Shown here: one piece after another, positions 1 through 7,400 of the stretch
Numbering within the stretch: position 1 is the first letter of the stretch
Layout: every line of letters begins with the position of its first letter
Assembly (NCBI GenBank): GCA_903885885.1
Contig: CAISKJ010001418.1
Span: 1 to 9,333 of the forward strand
Length of the DNA: 9,333 nt
Direction of reading: 5' to 3'
Source: an uncultured delta proteobacterium
GTDB taxonomy: Bacteria > Myxococcota_A > Polyangia > Polyangiales > Ga0077539
Notes under the pieces: model-generated
What the model saw: the letters and a program-made list of their open reading frames with translations, nothing else
Databases searched by the model: none
Told to the model about the DNA's origin: nothing
Program-made: the position numbers and the translations under genes

Positions 1-2
1 AC

Positions 3-238
3 GACGCCTCTCCACGGCGAGTGCGGCGCGAACACGCCGTGGTACCGCAGCAACGGCCTCCGCGGCGGCGGCACCCGCGCCGCCAGCCGCGCCATGAACT
101 CCATCGGCTCCGTCGATGCGGTGGGTCTCGCCGCGCCCACCGGGTACCTTCAGCCGCCACGCGACGCGCCCGTCCGCGAGCTCGCTCACACGCTCGCCCA
201 CCACCATCGGCCGCGCTACGTAGCGAGGTAATGCCTCG
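3..238 (-). pseudogene. IS91-like transposase remnant, copy 1 (frameshifted, runs to the left edge)
   Basis: Reading the minus strand leftward from about 238 gives RYVARPMVVGERVSELADGR followed by VAWRLKVPGGRGETHRI. In another frame it then gives TEPMEFMARLAARVPPPRR and PLLRYHGVFAPHSPWR. The order RY.xRP, then dGR, then GxTH, then PxEfxxRLAxxxPPPR, then LLRYHGVfAP is the typical C-terminal half of IS91-family (Y2_Tnp) transposases. The frame changes near 110-116, so one intact protein is impossible. The part upstream of RYVARP, where the catalytic tyrosines would be, is missing: the similarity to copy 2 stops near 226. Positions 107-226 align with 3924-4043, including a stretch of about 36 identical bases. 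It is a dead relic; the family call rests on motif recognition only. Confidence 0.75.
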
Positions 239-268
239 CTCCGACCCGGGGTGGGGCTCACGGGCATG

Positions 269-298
269 TTGACGCGACGCATGAGATTCTCTTTCTAT
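269..298 (+). promoter_or_regulatory. Candidate promoter giving a leaderless or near-leaderless mRNA
   Basis: TTGACG (269-274) and TTCTAT (293-298) are spaced by 18 bases in an AT-richer patch just before the ATG at 306. Transcription would begin about where translation begins. No Shine-Dalgarno sequence precedes the ATG, which agrees with a leaderless message. This is a motif match only. Confidence 0.35.
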
Positions 299-305
299 AG
301 CGTTC

Positions 306-1364
306 ATGAAGCCCTCCTTGTGGTGCACTCTGGCGGCGCTCCTGTTCTCGTGCGGCTCGAGCGGTCGCGCCGACCGACAGACCGATGCCGCAACGCTCGG
401 CCCCGACGCCAGCGTCGCGCTGGTACCCGGCGACCGGTCGCTGAGCGTTTCGAGCGGCGGCTCGGTACGCCGCGCATCGCTGCATGTGCCCGCCGGCCTC
501 TCGGGGCAGCGCCCGCTCGTTGTGGTGCTCCATGGAACGGGCGGCTCCGGCGATGCCTTCTCCGCGAGCAGCGGGTGGCGCGCCCGCGCCGACGCCGAGG
601 GCTTCGTCGCCGTGTTCCCTTCTGCGCTCCAGCACTGCTTCCGTGAAGACACCGACTTCGACGGCGTGTTTGACGCCGACGAGTCGAGCGTCACGGCGAA
701 GTGGGCCGACGGCAAGCTCGGCTCGACGGAGCAACCGCTCTGCAGCGCCGCGCAGCTCGCCGCGCTCCCGGGCGCGCAGCGCGCCGCGGTCGACACGGAG
801 ACCCTCGCCGACGACATGACCTTCATCGCAGCCCTGGTCGATGCCCTCGTCGCGAGCGGGGGCATCGATCGCACGAAGGTCTACGTCTCGGGTTTTTCGA
901 ACGGCGGCAACATGGCCGCGCGGCTCATCGTCGAAGACGCCAACCGCTTCGCTGCGGCGCACATCGCCGCGGGCTTTCTCCTCAGCCCCGCGCGCCCCAC
1001 ACCGGCGCGGCCGGTGCTCCTTTCGTTGGGAACGCTCGATGGTCCGAGCCTCGCGCGCACGGGGATCATCGCCGATCCGAGCGACAATCTCCGGGCCCTC
1101 CCCTTTGGCCCCGCACTCCTCAGCGAGCCTACGACGGCAGCGCGCTTCGCCGGCTGGCAGTCGAGCCTCGGGCTCGCGGGGGCGCCGACCACGATGGCCG
1201 CAACGATCCGCGGGATCGACACGCTTCGCTTCACCTACGCGGGCACGGCGCCCCTGCGCTTCGAGGCGCTCGTCGTCAACGGGATGGGACACGTCTACAG
1301 CAACGGGACCAACCATCCCGTCGACATCGCCTCGCTGGCGTGGGCCTTCTTCGCCGCACCGTAG
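306..1364 (+). CDS. Secreted lipoprotein esterase, PHB depolymerase/LpqC-like alpha/beta hydrolase
   Basis: The 352-residue protein probably hydrolyses ester bonds outside the cytoplasm, as in the LpqC/PHB-depolymerase-like esterases (feruloyl or acetyl-xylan esterase relatives); the substrate cannot be read from the sequence. It starts with a short signal peptide ending in the lipobox LLFSC (Cys16). An oxyanion-type LHGTGGSG lies at 75-82, and the nucleophile elbow GFSNGG at 196-201 puts Ser198 as the nucleophile. The final GMGH puts His329 as the likely catalytic His. The acid is probably Asp245 in LGTLDG, where relatives usually have a His-Gly-x-x-Asp motif. An insertion at 115-126 has the spacing of an EF-hand calcium loop (Asp 115, 117, 119, Gly120, Asp123, Glu126). 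The start is fixed by the signal peptide and by an in-frame stop at 282-284; no Shine-Dalgarno sequence is visible. It stands alone, with no operon partner. Confidence 0.93.
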   Translation: MKPSLWCTLAALLFSCGSSGRADRQTDAATLGPDASVALVPGDRSLSVSSGGSVRRASLHVPAGLSGQRPLVVVLHGTGGSGDAFSASSGWRARADAEGFVAVFPSALQHCFREDTDFDGVFDADESSVTAKWADGKLGSTEQPLCSAAQLAALPGAQRAAVDTETLADDMTFIAALVDALVASGGIDRTKVYVSGFSNGGNMAARLIVEDANRFAAAHIAAGFLLSPARPTPARPVLLSLGTLDGPSLARTGIIADPSDNLRALPFGPALLSEPTTAARFAGWQSSLGLAGAPTTMAATIRGIDTLRFTYAGTAPLRFEALVVNGMGHVYSNGTNHPVDIASLAWAFFAAP

Positions 1365-1667
1365 CTAAACCTCCGCACGATGACCGCGTCGTGGTGGGGC
1401 CGACGGCGACGACGTCGTGGTCGAGCATCGTGAAGGTTACCTTGCCCGCGCATGAGGGCCGCAGCCCCGTGCTCGAGCGACGCTTCGACTTCAACATGAC
1501 GGTGCTCCTTGCCGCGTCTGTTCCGCGGCGACACGACCGTCCGGTTTCGGCCTTGGGGCAAAACCGCCGTGCGGGCGTGGGCGACGCGCGTGCTCCGGCG
1601 GCGCCAGCCCGCGTGAGGCGTGCACGTTTCGACGCTCCAGAGGCCTTCATTTCCGTGGTATGGCGCT

Positions 1668-1687
1668 CGCTTACGGCGCAGTAAGCG
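1668..1687. repeat. Perfect 7-bp hairpin with 6-nt loop
   Basis: CGCTTAC (1668-1674) pairs with GTAAGCG (1681-1687) around the loop GGCGCA. No T run follows, so it is not a standard intrinsic terminator. It lies in gene-free DNA about 300 bases past the esterase gene. Confidence 0.5.
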
Positions 1688-1847
1688 TACCCGCGGCCCG
1701 TCGGCACGGCCCCTCACGCCCTCTCGTCGATCCGCCGCGATGACATCACAGCGCTGGTTCCGGTGCAGCGGCTACGACCCCAACGTCGACCGATCGTCGC
1801 CATCGGCCATCTTGCTCCGAGGTGGGGATAGGTAGTCCAACGGCCTC

Positions 1848-2007
1848 AAAGGCTGTAGACCAATCTCGGACCGAGGGGGTCGATCGAGCCGCGAGCCCGG
1901 CAAGGAGACTCGCCGATACCGCACTGAATGTGCGGTGAGGTGAGGCGACGCCGCATGGCGCCGTGGATCGTTCGTCCCACGACGGGAGAGATTGATCTAC
2001 AGCCTTT
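1848..2007. repeat. Inverted repeat pair, 20 bp with one mismatch, 160 bp end to end
   Basis: The left arm AAAGGCTGTAGACCAATCTC (1848-1867) matches the reverse complement of 1988-2007 at 19 of 20 positions. The arms enclose 120 bp of noncoding DNA. The size and arrangement fit a small non-autonomous element (MITE-like) or a pair of inverted binding sites. I see no flanking target duplication. Confidence 0.55.
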
Positions 2008-2083
2008 CAGCGCGTCCACGCCGCGCTCGCCACGCTGGCTCACTTCAGCGGCTGTGCGCCGTCGCGGGGGTGCGCCCGCCCGG

Positions 2084-2137
2084 GCGGATAGGGCCTCCAA
2101 TGGCCCGCAGCGTCTACACCCCCCCTTCGCTGTCGTG
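2084..2137 (-). repeat. Dispersed repeat, copy A (internally shortened)
   Basis: Read on the minus strand it begins CACGACAGCGAAGGGGG and ends GGCCATTGGAGGCCCTATCC then GC, matching the two ends of copies B and C. The middle of about 65 bases is replaced by roughly a dozen unrelated ones. A 5-bp hairpin, GGGCC(2091-2095)/GGCCC(2102-2106), sits near the CTATCCGC end. It has the same orientation as copy B, so A and B form direct repeats around the peptide and methyltransferase genes. Confidence 0.75.
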
Positions 2138-2253
2138 AGCGAGGTCGCCGCCGCCCCGCGCGCCCGAGTCACGGCGAGGGGATGCGATCACATGGTGGCG
2201 CCGACCGGCCCCACGGGGTTATCGTGCGACGCTCGCTTTGAGCATTCCCCTCT

Positions 2254-2258
2254 GGAGG
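2254..2258 (+). promoter_or_regulatory. Strong ribosome binding site for the 43-residue peptide
   Basis: GGAGG lies 6 bases before the ATG at 2265. It is the main evidence that this short frame is translated. The same TCTGGAGG octamer precedes the large secreted protein at 4442. Confidence 0.75.
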
Positions 2259-2264
2259 CCCCGT

Positions 2265-2396
2265 ATGGAAGACCGATCTTTTAAGCCCGCGACCGCCACG
2301 ACCCCGATCACCACGCCGAAGTTCGCACCCGTGGTGCGTGATCTGCAGGTGGCGATGACCGTCCGCACCGGCGTCAAGGCCGGCCTCAGGAAGTAG
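2265..2396 (+). CDS. Small 43-residue peptide, candidate RiPP precursor
   Basis: The peptide begins MEDRSFKPATATTPITTPKF and ends VRTGVKAGLRK. It has no Cys, His, Trp or Tyr, a Thr/Pro-rich first half (seven Thr overall, mostly at 10-17), four Arg (4, 25, 34, 42) and four Lys. The second half is basic and beta-prone. No signal peptide or membrane segment is visible. Translation is supported by GGAGG with ideal spacing. The gene converges on, and overlaps by 11 bases, the end of the methyltransferase gene 2386-3564. That enzyme has an RRE-like N-terminus and a protein-arginine-methyltransferase core, so this peptide could be its substrate; this is inference from context. It could instead be an unrelated small protein. 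I do not recognise a named family. Confidence 0.65.
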   Translation: MEDRSFKPATATTPITTPKFAPVVRDLQVAMTVRTGVKAGLRK

Positions 2397-3564
2397 TCCG
2401 CCGGACGACGACCTGCTCCCGGCCCTCGCGGACTTCGACCGCCGCGGCGACCGGGAGCGCTTCACCCGCGACGACCCGCGTCATCGGCAGTTCGACGAAG
2501 CCCCACCCCCAGTGCGTGGGTGGGCCCGCGGGGTGCGTCGTCAGGGTCACGCCGGGCGCGAGCGTCGCCTCGAACCACAGGGCCAGGCCGCGGACCGCGG
2601 CCGCCCGCGTCGCCCGCAGGACCGCGGCGTCGAAGCCCCCTTCGCCGCGTTCGAAATCCCAGGACCAGACCGTCTCCGCGGTGGTCACGAGGTTGCGATC
2701 GGCGATGGTCCGTCGCACGCGACGCATCGACCCGTCGCGGAGCGCGGGGAGGAGCGCGGTGAGGTCGACCCCGTGACGGCGCCCGACGGCGATCGCCCGC
2801 CGGGTCGCCGCGTCGGTGGGGCAGGCGGTGACCGCCGCCGCCCGCAGCGCGACGGCGGAGGGGACGAAGCCGCCGCCGGCGCGCAACAGGCGCGCGCGGG
2901 CGTCTTCGATGACCGGGACGACGTTCTCCGCGAGCGGATCGAAGCCGAAGAGTTCGTGCACCACGAGGTCGACAGGCGCCTCGAGGGTGAGGTCGCGGCT
3001 GTTCGCGGCGACCACTGCGATGCGATCGCCCAGGCCGTTCGCGTCCACCACGCGCCGGGCCAGCGCGGCGACCGCGGTCTCCTCGACGGCGATCACCTCC
3101 CGGGCCCCGGCGCGCGCGGCGATCACCGCGAGGATGCCGGTGCCGCAGCCGAGGTCGAGCACCCGCCGACCGGGCGCGCGGAGTCGCAGGGCCTCGGCGT
3201 ACGCGCGGACGCGAACCGCGTCGCCGAGCATCGCGACGTGCTCGTCGAGGTCGGCGAAACCGCCGGAACCAGGCGTCGCCGCCCCCTCCATGGGGACGAG
3301 CAGCCCCTCCCGCAGGAGGGGCTCGACCGCGGCCGCGAGCGCCTCCCGCGACACCTGCCACGACGCGGTCAATCGGGCGTGGGCCTCGTCCTCCGTGGCA
3401 CCGCCGGCGAAGGCGAGAATCACCTCGAGGGCCCCCGTGCCGTCGAGCGCAACGGCCCGCCGGGAGAGCGAGCTCCGTGCGAGGAGACGGTCGCGCCCCG
3501 CGACCTCGAAGCTCAGCGCCGCCGAGGGACGCAGCGCGCCCGGAGACCGTACCGCGGATGACAT
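2386..3564 (-). CDS. PRMT-fold methyltransferase with N-terminal PqqD/RRE-like domain
   Basis: The enzyme (392 residues from ATG 3564) should transfer methyl groups from S-adenosylmethionine, probably to Arg of a peptide or protein. The PRMT core is nearly complete. The helix pattern H109..ML112-113.D115..R118...Y122 matches PRMTs. VLDLGCGTG (135-143) is SAM motif I, and VIAVE puts Glu161 as the ribose ligand. HELFGFDPLAE supplies the double-E loop (Glu204, Glu213, with the canonical spacing of nine). THW (350-352) is the PRMT THW loop. Residues 15-93 precede the core and resemble a winged-helix PqqD/RRE domain (pattern ..G.GALEVILAFAGGATEDE...VSREAL...V..LLREGLLVP), which usually binds leader peptides; this part is less certain. 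A TTG at 3609 is possible, but ATG 3564 is preferred; no Shine-Dalgarno sequence is clear. It converges with the 43-residue peptide gene. Confidence 0.88.
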   Translation of the reverse strand: MSSAVRSPGALRPSAALSFEVAGRDRLLARSSLSRRAVALDGTGALEVILAFAGGATEDEAHARLTASWQVSREALAAAVEPLLREGLLVPMEGAATPGSGGFADLDEHVAMLGDAVRVRAYAEALRLRAPGRRVLDLGCGTGILAVIAARAGAREVIAVEETAVAALARRVVDANGLGDRIAVVAANSRDLTLEAPVDLVVHELFGFDPLAENVVPVIEDARARLLRAGGGFVPSAVALRAAAVTACPTDAATRRAIAVGRRHGVDLTALLPALRDGSMRRVRRTIADRNLVTTAETVWSWDFERGEGGFDAAVLRATRAAAVRGLALWFEATLAPGVTLTTHPAGPPTHWGWGFVELPMTRVVAGEALPVAAAVEVREGREQVVVRRTTS

Positions 3565-3616
3565 GGGTGGGTCGAAACAGCCGCCAGCGCGCGCGATGGT
3601 CAAGCGCAAAGTTCAC

Positions 3617-3735
3617 GCGGATAGGGTCTCCAATCGCCCCCATCGTGAAGGCCCGATAGCCCCCCTGCGCCATCACCCACGCGTAACGGGTAATCTGTCC
3701 ACGCTCGCGGTACGACTCCCCCCTTCGCTGTCGTG
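3617..3735 (-). repeat. Dispersed repeat, copy B (full length, 119 bp)
   Basis: Read on the minus strand it matches copy C (8115-8232) almost base for base. The main difference is GGACAGATTACC against GGGCAGAGCATC, plus single-base indels in G runs. It directly follows the 3' side of the transposase relic 3741-4139, where the oriIS end of an IS91-family element would lie. Its inner end lies 52 bases before the methyltransferase ATG and could supply part of that gene's promoter; this is not shown. Confidence 0.8.
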
Positions 3736-3740
3736 ATCGA

Positions 3741-4139
3741 CTGCAACGCCCCTCGGCCACCGGCTCTCCGCGCGTGGCATGACGGCGATGAACCTCATGC
3801 GCCCGTCGCATCATCGGGCACGCGAGCACGTCCCAGCCCCACATGCGCTGCATCAGCGTGGCCCAGTCGATGCGCCCCGATGACTTCGCGCCAACGGGCT
3901 TCTCGTCGCGCTCGCGCCCCTGTGCTCCGTCGATGCGGTGGGTCTCGCCGCGCCCACCGGGGATCGACCGCCGCTACGCGATGCGCCCGTCGACGACCTC
4001 GCTCACCCGCTCGCCCACCACCATCGGCCGCGCCACGTAGCGCAGCAGCCGCTCGCGGCCCTCGACGTCGCGCGCACCGATCACCCATGCTCGCGTGCAG
4101 GTTGAAGCCCTCCAGCGCGCCCGCCTGCGCCTTCGGGGG
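3741..4139 (-). pseudogene. IS91-like transposase remnant, copy 2 (stop codon, frameshifts, internal deletion)
   Basis: On the minus strand the pieces appear in family order. GALEGFNLHASMG comes first; after a frame change, ERLLRYVARPMVVGERVSEV, then an in-frame TAG at about 3982 and GGRGETHRIDG. Next is RIDWATLMQRMWGWDVLACP and, after another frame change, DGRMRFIAVM. The WATLMQR..WDVLACP..GRMRFIAV tail is characteristic of IS91-family transposases (DVLxCPxCgGRmrxiA). The PMEF-to-FAPHSPW block of copy 1 is deleted here. The relic ends just before dispersed repeat B. It cannot make a working protein. Confidence 0.78.
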
Positions 4140-4426
4140 GCGTCGATCTACCCTGTCGGGGGGTGCCCCCTCAGCAAACACCTTGAATCTTCGAAGATCA
4201 CGGTTTGTCCGACCGGTCGAACAACGGCGGAAGAAGCGTGTAGACGGCCATCCGATTCCGCGTAAATCCGGCCACGACGGTTGCCGCCCACGCGCTCGGC
4301 CACGCGCGCGACGAAGCGGCCGGGGTGCTCCCGCGCGAACGCCGCTCGACGGCCCTGAATGCGGGGCCAGTGCGGAACGATGTCGCATCCCGTCCGGCGT
4401 GCGATCGAGGGTACTGTCGCGCCTCT
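4140..4426. other. Gene-free stretch upstream of the TSP3 protein
   Basis: It includes a 12-bp perfect palindrome ATCTTCGAAGAT at 4187-4198, a possible operator, and a G-run/C-run inverted repeat near 4157-4170. On the minus strand around 4325-4240 there is a short protein-like piece, HPGRFVARVAERVGGNRRGR, faintly like the primase-polymerase domain of LigD, which may be a decayed gene fragment. No functional gene is supported. Confidence 0.45.
4187..4198. repeat. 12-bp perfect palindrome, possible operator
   Basis: ATCTTCGAAGAT is its own reverse complement and sits in an AT-richer patch about 245 bases before the TSP3 protein start. Its role is unknown. Confidence 0.35.
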
Positions 4427-4431
4427 GGAGG
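4427..4431 (+). promoter_or_regulatory. Ribosome binding site deciding the TSP3 protein start
   Basis: GGAGG lies 10 bases before ATG 4442. It supports that ATG over the ATG at 4325, which would add 39 residues of non-signal sequence, and over the ATG at 4451, which is too far away. Confidence 0.65.
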
Positions 4432-4441
4432 CATTGAACTT

Positions 4442-7400
4442 ATGCTGCGAATGAGATGGGCGTTCACGGTCGCGCTCGCGCTCGCGCTCGCCCCGACATG
4501 GGCGGCCGCGCAGTCGCTCCACTCGGCGAACTGGGTCTTCGGCACGCGCTGTCGCGTGAGCTGGAATCCCGCGGACCTGCGCGCCCGCCCCACGCCCTCG
4601 CTCAACCCCAACATCGCCGCGGGGGAGGGCGTCGCGACCTTCAGCGATCCCCTCACGGGCTCCCTGCTGCTCTACACCGACGGCATCACCGCGTGGAACG
4701 GCGCCGACGCGCGCATCTCGTCCTCCGCGCTCGGCGGCAATCCCTCGAGCATCCACTCGGGCGTGATCGTTCCGGTGCCCGCGCAACCGGGGCGTTACTA
4801 CGTCTTCGGCAACTCTCCGAGCGGGAGCACCGGGCCCATCTCGTACACGGTCTTCGACATGCGCACCGCGCCCGGCGTGCAGGTCGGCACGCCGACGATC
4901 ATCACCGGGAGCGCCGTCACCAACGAGACGCTCGTCGCCGTTCCGCACACCAACCGCCGCGACTACTGGCTCATCTCGACGTCGACCAGCGCCGTGATCG
5001 TGATCCCCGTGACGAGCACCGGCGTCGGCGCCGCGCTCACCATGGGCGCCACCGTCGCCTCCTCCGCGTGGAACGGCCTCGCCGTCGCCCCCAACGGCCG
5101 CGAGTTCTCGGTGTGGATGGCTCCCAACGTGCGCCGCTACCCCTTCGATGCGGCGACGGGCACGGTGGGAACGCCCGTGGTGATTCCCGTCGCGGGCTCG
5201 TCGTCGGCGTACGGCGCGGCCTACTCGCCCGACAGCACGAAGCTCTACCTCACCGACGACACCGGCGGCGCGGGCGACACGCCGGGGCGCATGTACCAGG
5301 TCGACCTCTCGACCGCTTCCTACACCGTCACCAACCTCGGTCAGGCCGCGGGAACCTACGTCGGCGCGCTCGCCCTCGGCATCGACGGGCGCATCTACGG
5401 CGCGTGCATCAACAACACCGACGCCAGCGGCCGCCACTACCTCAGCGTCGTCGACGACCCCAACGCCGCGGGCGCTGCCGCGCGCTACACCCGCCTCGGC
5501 CTCGCCCTCTCGACCGGATGCACCGGCCAGCTCGGGCTCCCCACGCAGGTGTCGGCCTTCGCGACCGTGATCGAAGACAGTGACCGCGACGGCGTCGAAG
5601 ACGGTCTCGACGCGGACGCTGACAACGACGGCATCCTCGACGTGACCGAGGTGCCCGACGCGATGGGGCGCGACCTCTCGCGCGACACCGACTTCGACGG
5701 CGTGCCCGACTTTCGCGACCCGAACTTCGTCACCTGCACCGACACCACGCCCGCGGATGGCTTCTGCGACGCGCTCCCTCGCGCGCTCGACGTCGACGGC
5801 GACGGCATCGCGAATCACCTCGACCTCGACGCCGACGGCGACGGCGTCTTCGACATCGAAGAGAGCGGCAACGGCGGGCTCGATCGCGACGGCAACGGGC
5901 TCCCCGACACCGCGGCCGATGGCGACCGCGACGGGCTCCTCGCCGCGTTCGATCGCAACGACGCCGACATCACCGTCACCACCACGAACGCGACCGCGCG
6001 CAACAGCGATGCGAGCGTTCCGTCGGGCGAAGGGACGAGCGACACCGCGCCCGACTTTCTCGACGCCGACGACGACGGCGACGGCATTCCGACGCGCGTC
6101 GAGCGCACGCTCGAAGGCGCGACGCCGGGTGACAGCGACATGATCGCGGCCTTTCTCGACCTCGACAGCGACGGCGACACGGTGCCCGACGCCGTCGAGC
6201 GCGGCGCAGATGGCGCCACGCCCGCCAACAGCGACATGGGCGGAACGAGCGACCGCGCAGACTTTCTCGACCTCGACAGCGACAACGACTGCGTGCTCGA
6301 CCGCGATCCGCGAGAGGCCGGCTCGGCGCGCACCAACGCCGCGTTGCCGAGCGCAATGGCCGACAGCAACTGCGCCTTTCCGACGCCCGTGTGCAACCGC
6401 GCGACGGGCGTGTGCTCGGCCGAGACCGACACCGACATGGACGGGCTCCCCGACCGCGTCGAGCGCGCGATCGGCACCGACCCCATGAACCCCGACTCCG
6501 ACGGAGACGGCATTCGTGACGGCGCGGAGGTGGGCCTCGGCCCCACGTACACGACGCGCGACAGCGACATGGACGGCACCCTCGACGCGCGCGACGACGA
6601 CGACGACGGCGACGGCGTGCTCACGCGCAACGAGCTCGGCGCCGGCGGCGCCTCGATGCCGCGCAACACCGACGCGATGACGGGAGGCGCCGACGGAACC
6701 TCCGACACGACGCCCGACTACCTCGACACCGACGACGACGGCGACGGCGTTCCGACGCGCGACGAGCTCGGCGCGGGCGGCGGGGCGATGCCGCGCAACA
6801 GCGACGCGACCGTGCCCACGGGCGAAGGAACGAGCGACGCCGCGCCCGACTACCTCGACACCGACGACGACGGCGACGGCATCCCCACGCGCGTCGAGCG
6901 CTCGCTCGAGGCGTCGACGCCGGGTGACGCAGACGCGCTCCCCGCCCACATCGACCGCGACAGCGACGGCGACGGCGTGCCCGACGCGGTCGAGCGCGGC
7001 CCCGACGGAACGATGCCCGTGAACACCGACATGGGCGGCCTCACCGATCGCGCGGATTTTCTCGACGGCGACAGCGACAACGACTGCCTGCCTGACAGCG
7101 ACCCCCGCGAGGCGGGCGCGGCGCGCACCGACGCGACGCGGCCCTCGGCCGACGCGAACGCGAACTGCGCCGACCCCACGCCACTGTGCATCCGCGCGAC
7201 CGGAACGTGCGCGGCCGACGGAGACGCCGACGGAGACGGCGTGCCCGACATGGTCGAGCGTCGCATCGGCACCGATCCGATGAACGCCGACACCGACATG
7301 GACGGCGTGCGTGACGGCGACGAGCTCGGCGCGGGCCCCGCGTTCATGACGCGCGACACCGACATGGACGGCATGATCGACGCGCGCGACGACGACGACG

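Larger units (their letters stand above)
1365..2083. other. Gene-free stretch with short inverted repeats
   Basis: No reading frame here has a believable start, ribosome binding site and protein-like sequence; the open frames are a by-product of high GC. It contains the hairpin at 1668-1687, the long inverted pair 1848-1867/1988-2007, and a small perfect hairpin CCGCAC/GTGCGG at 1919-1935 without a T tract. A weak look-alike of the dispersed repeat's end (GATAGG, then TCCAA, then GGCC) lies at 1827-1845. I see no tRNA and no clear terminator. It may be decayed mobile DNA. Confidence 0.6.

Noticed and set aside
1838..1895. Possible tRNA-like fold near the inverted repeat arm
   Set aside because: No proper T-arm, acceptor stem or anticodon arm could be drawn; only short stems of 4-5 pairs.
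1928..2284. Plus-strand frame of 118 codons in the gene-free stretch
   Set aside because: Its composition is random-like, AAGGAG near 1901 is too far from the ATG, and it crosses the inverted-repeat arm and dispersed repeat A.
2462..3853. Minus-strand frame overlapping the methyltransferase and the transposase relic
   Set aside because: Over most of its length it is Arg/Gly-rich shadow sequence in the wrong frame of the PRMT gene. Only the first part carries the transposase tail motif, which belongs to the relic.
4240..4325. Minus-strand fragment resembling part of a LigD primase-polymerase domain
   Set aside because: The similarity covers only about 25 residues (HPGRFVARVAERVGGNRRGR and neighbours), lacks the following conserved motif and could be chance; kept only as a remark.
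6585..6612. GAC-rich short tandem tracts resembling a microsatellite or CRISPR-like repeat
   Set aside because: They encode the Asp-rich calcium ligands in frame and have no spacer structure.
4148..6949. Open frame of about 930 codons on the minus strand, antisense to the TSP3 gene
   Set aside because: It consists of Val/Ala/Gly/Arg runs that are the complement of GAC-GGC-rich calcium repeats. There is no domain, and it crosses the upstream noncoding region. The plus-strand protein has a signal peptide, domains and a sorting tail.
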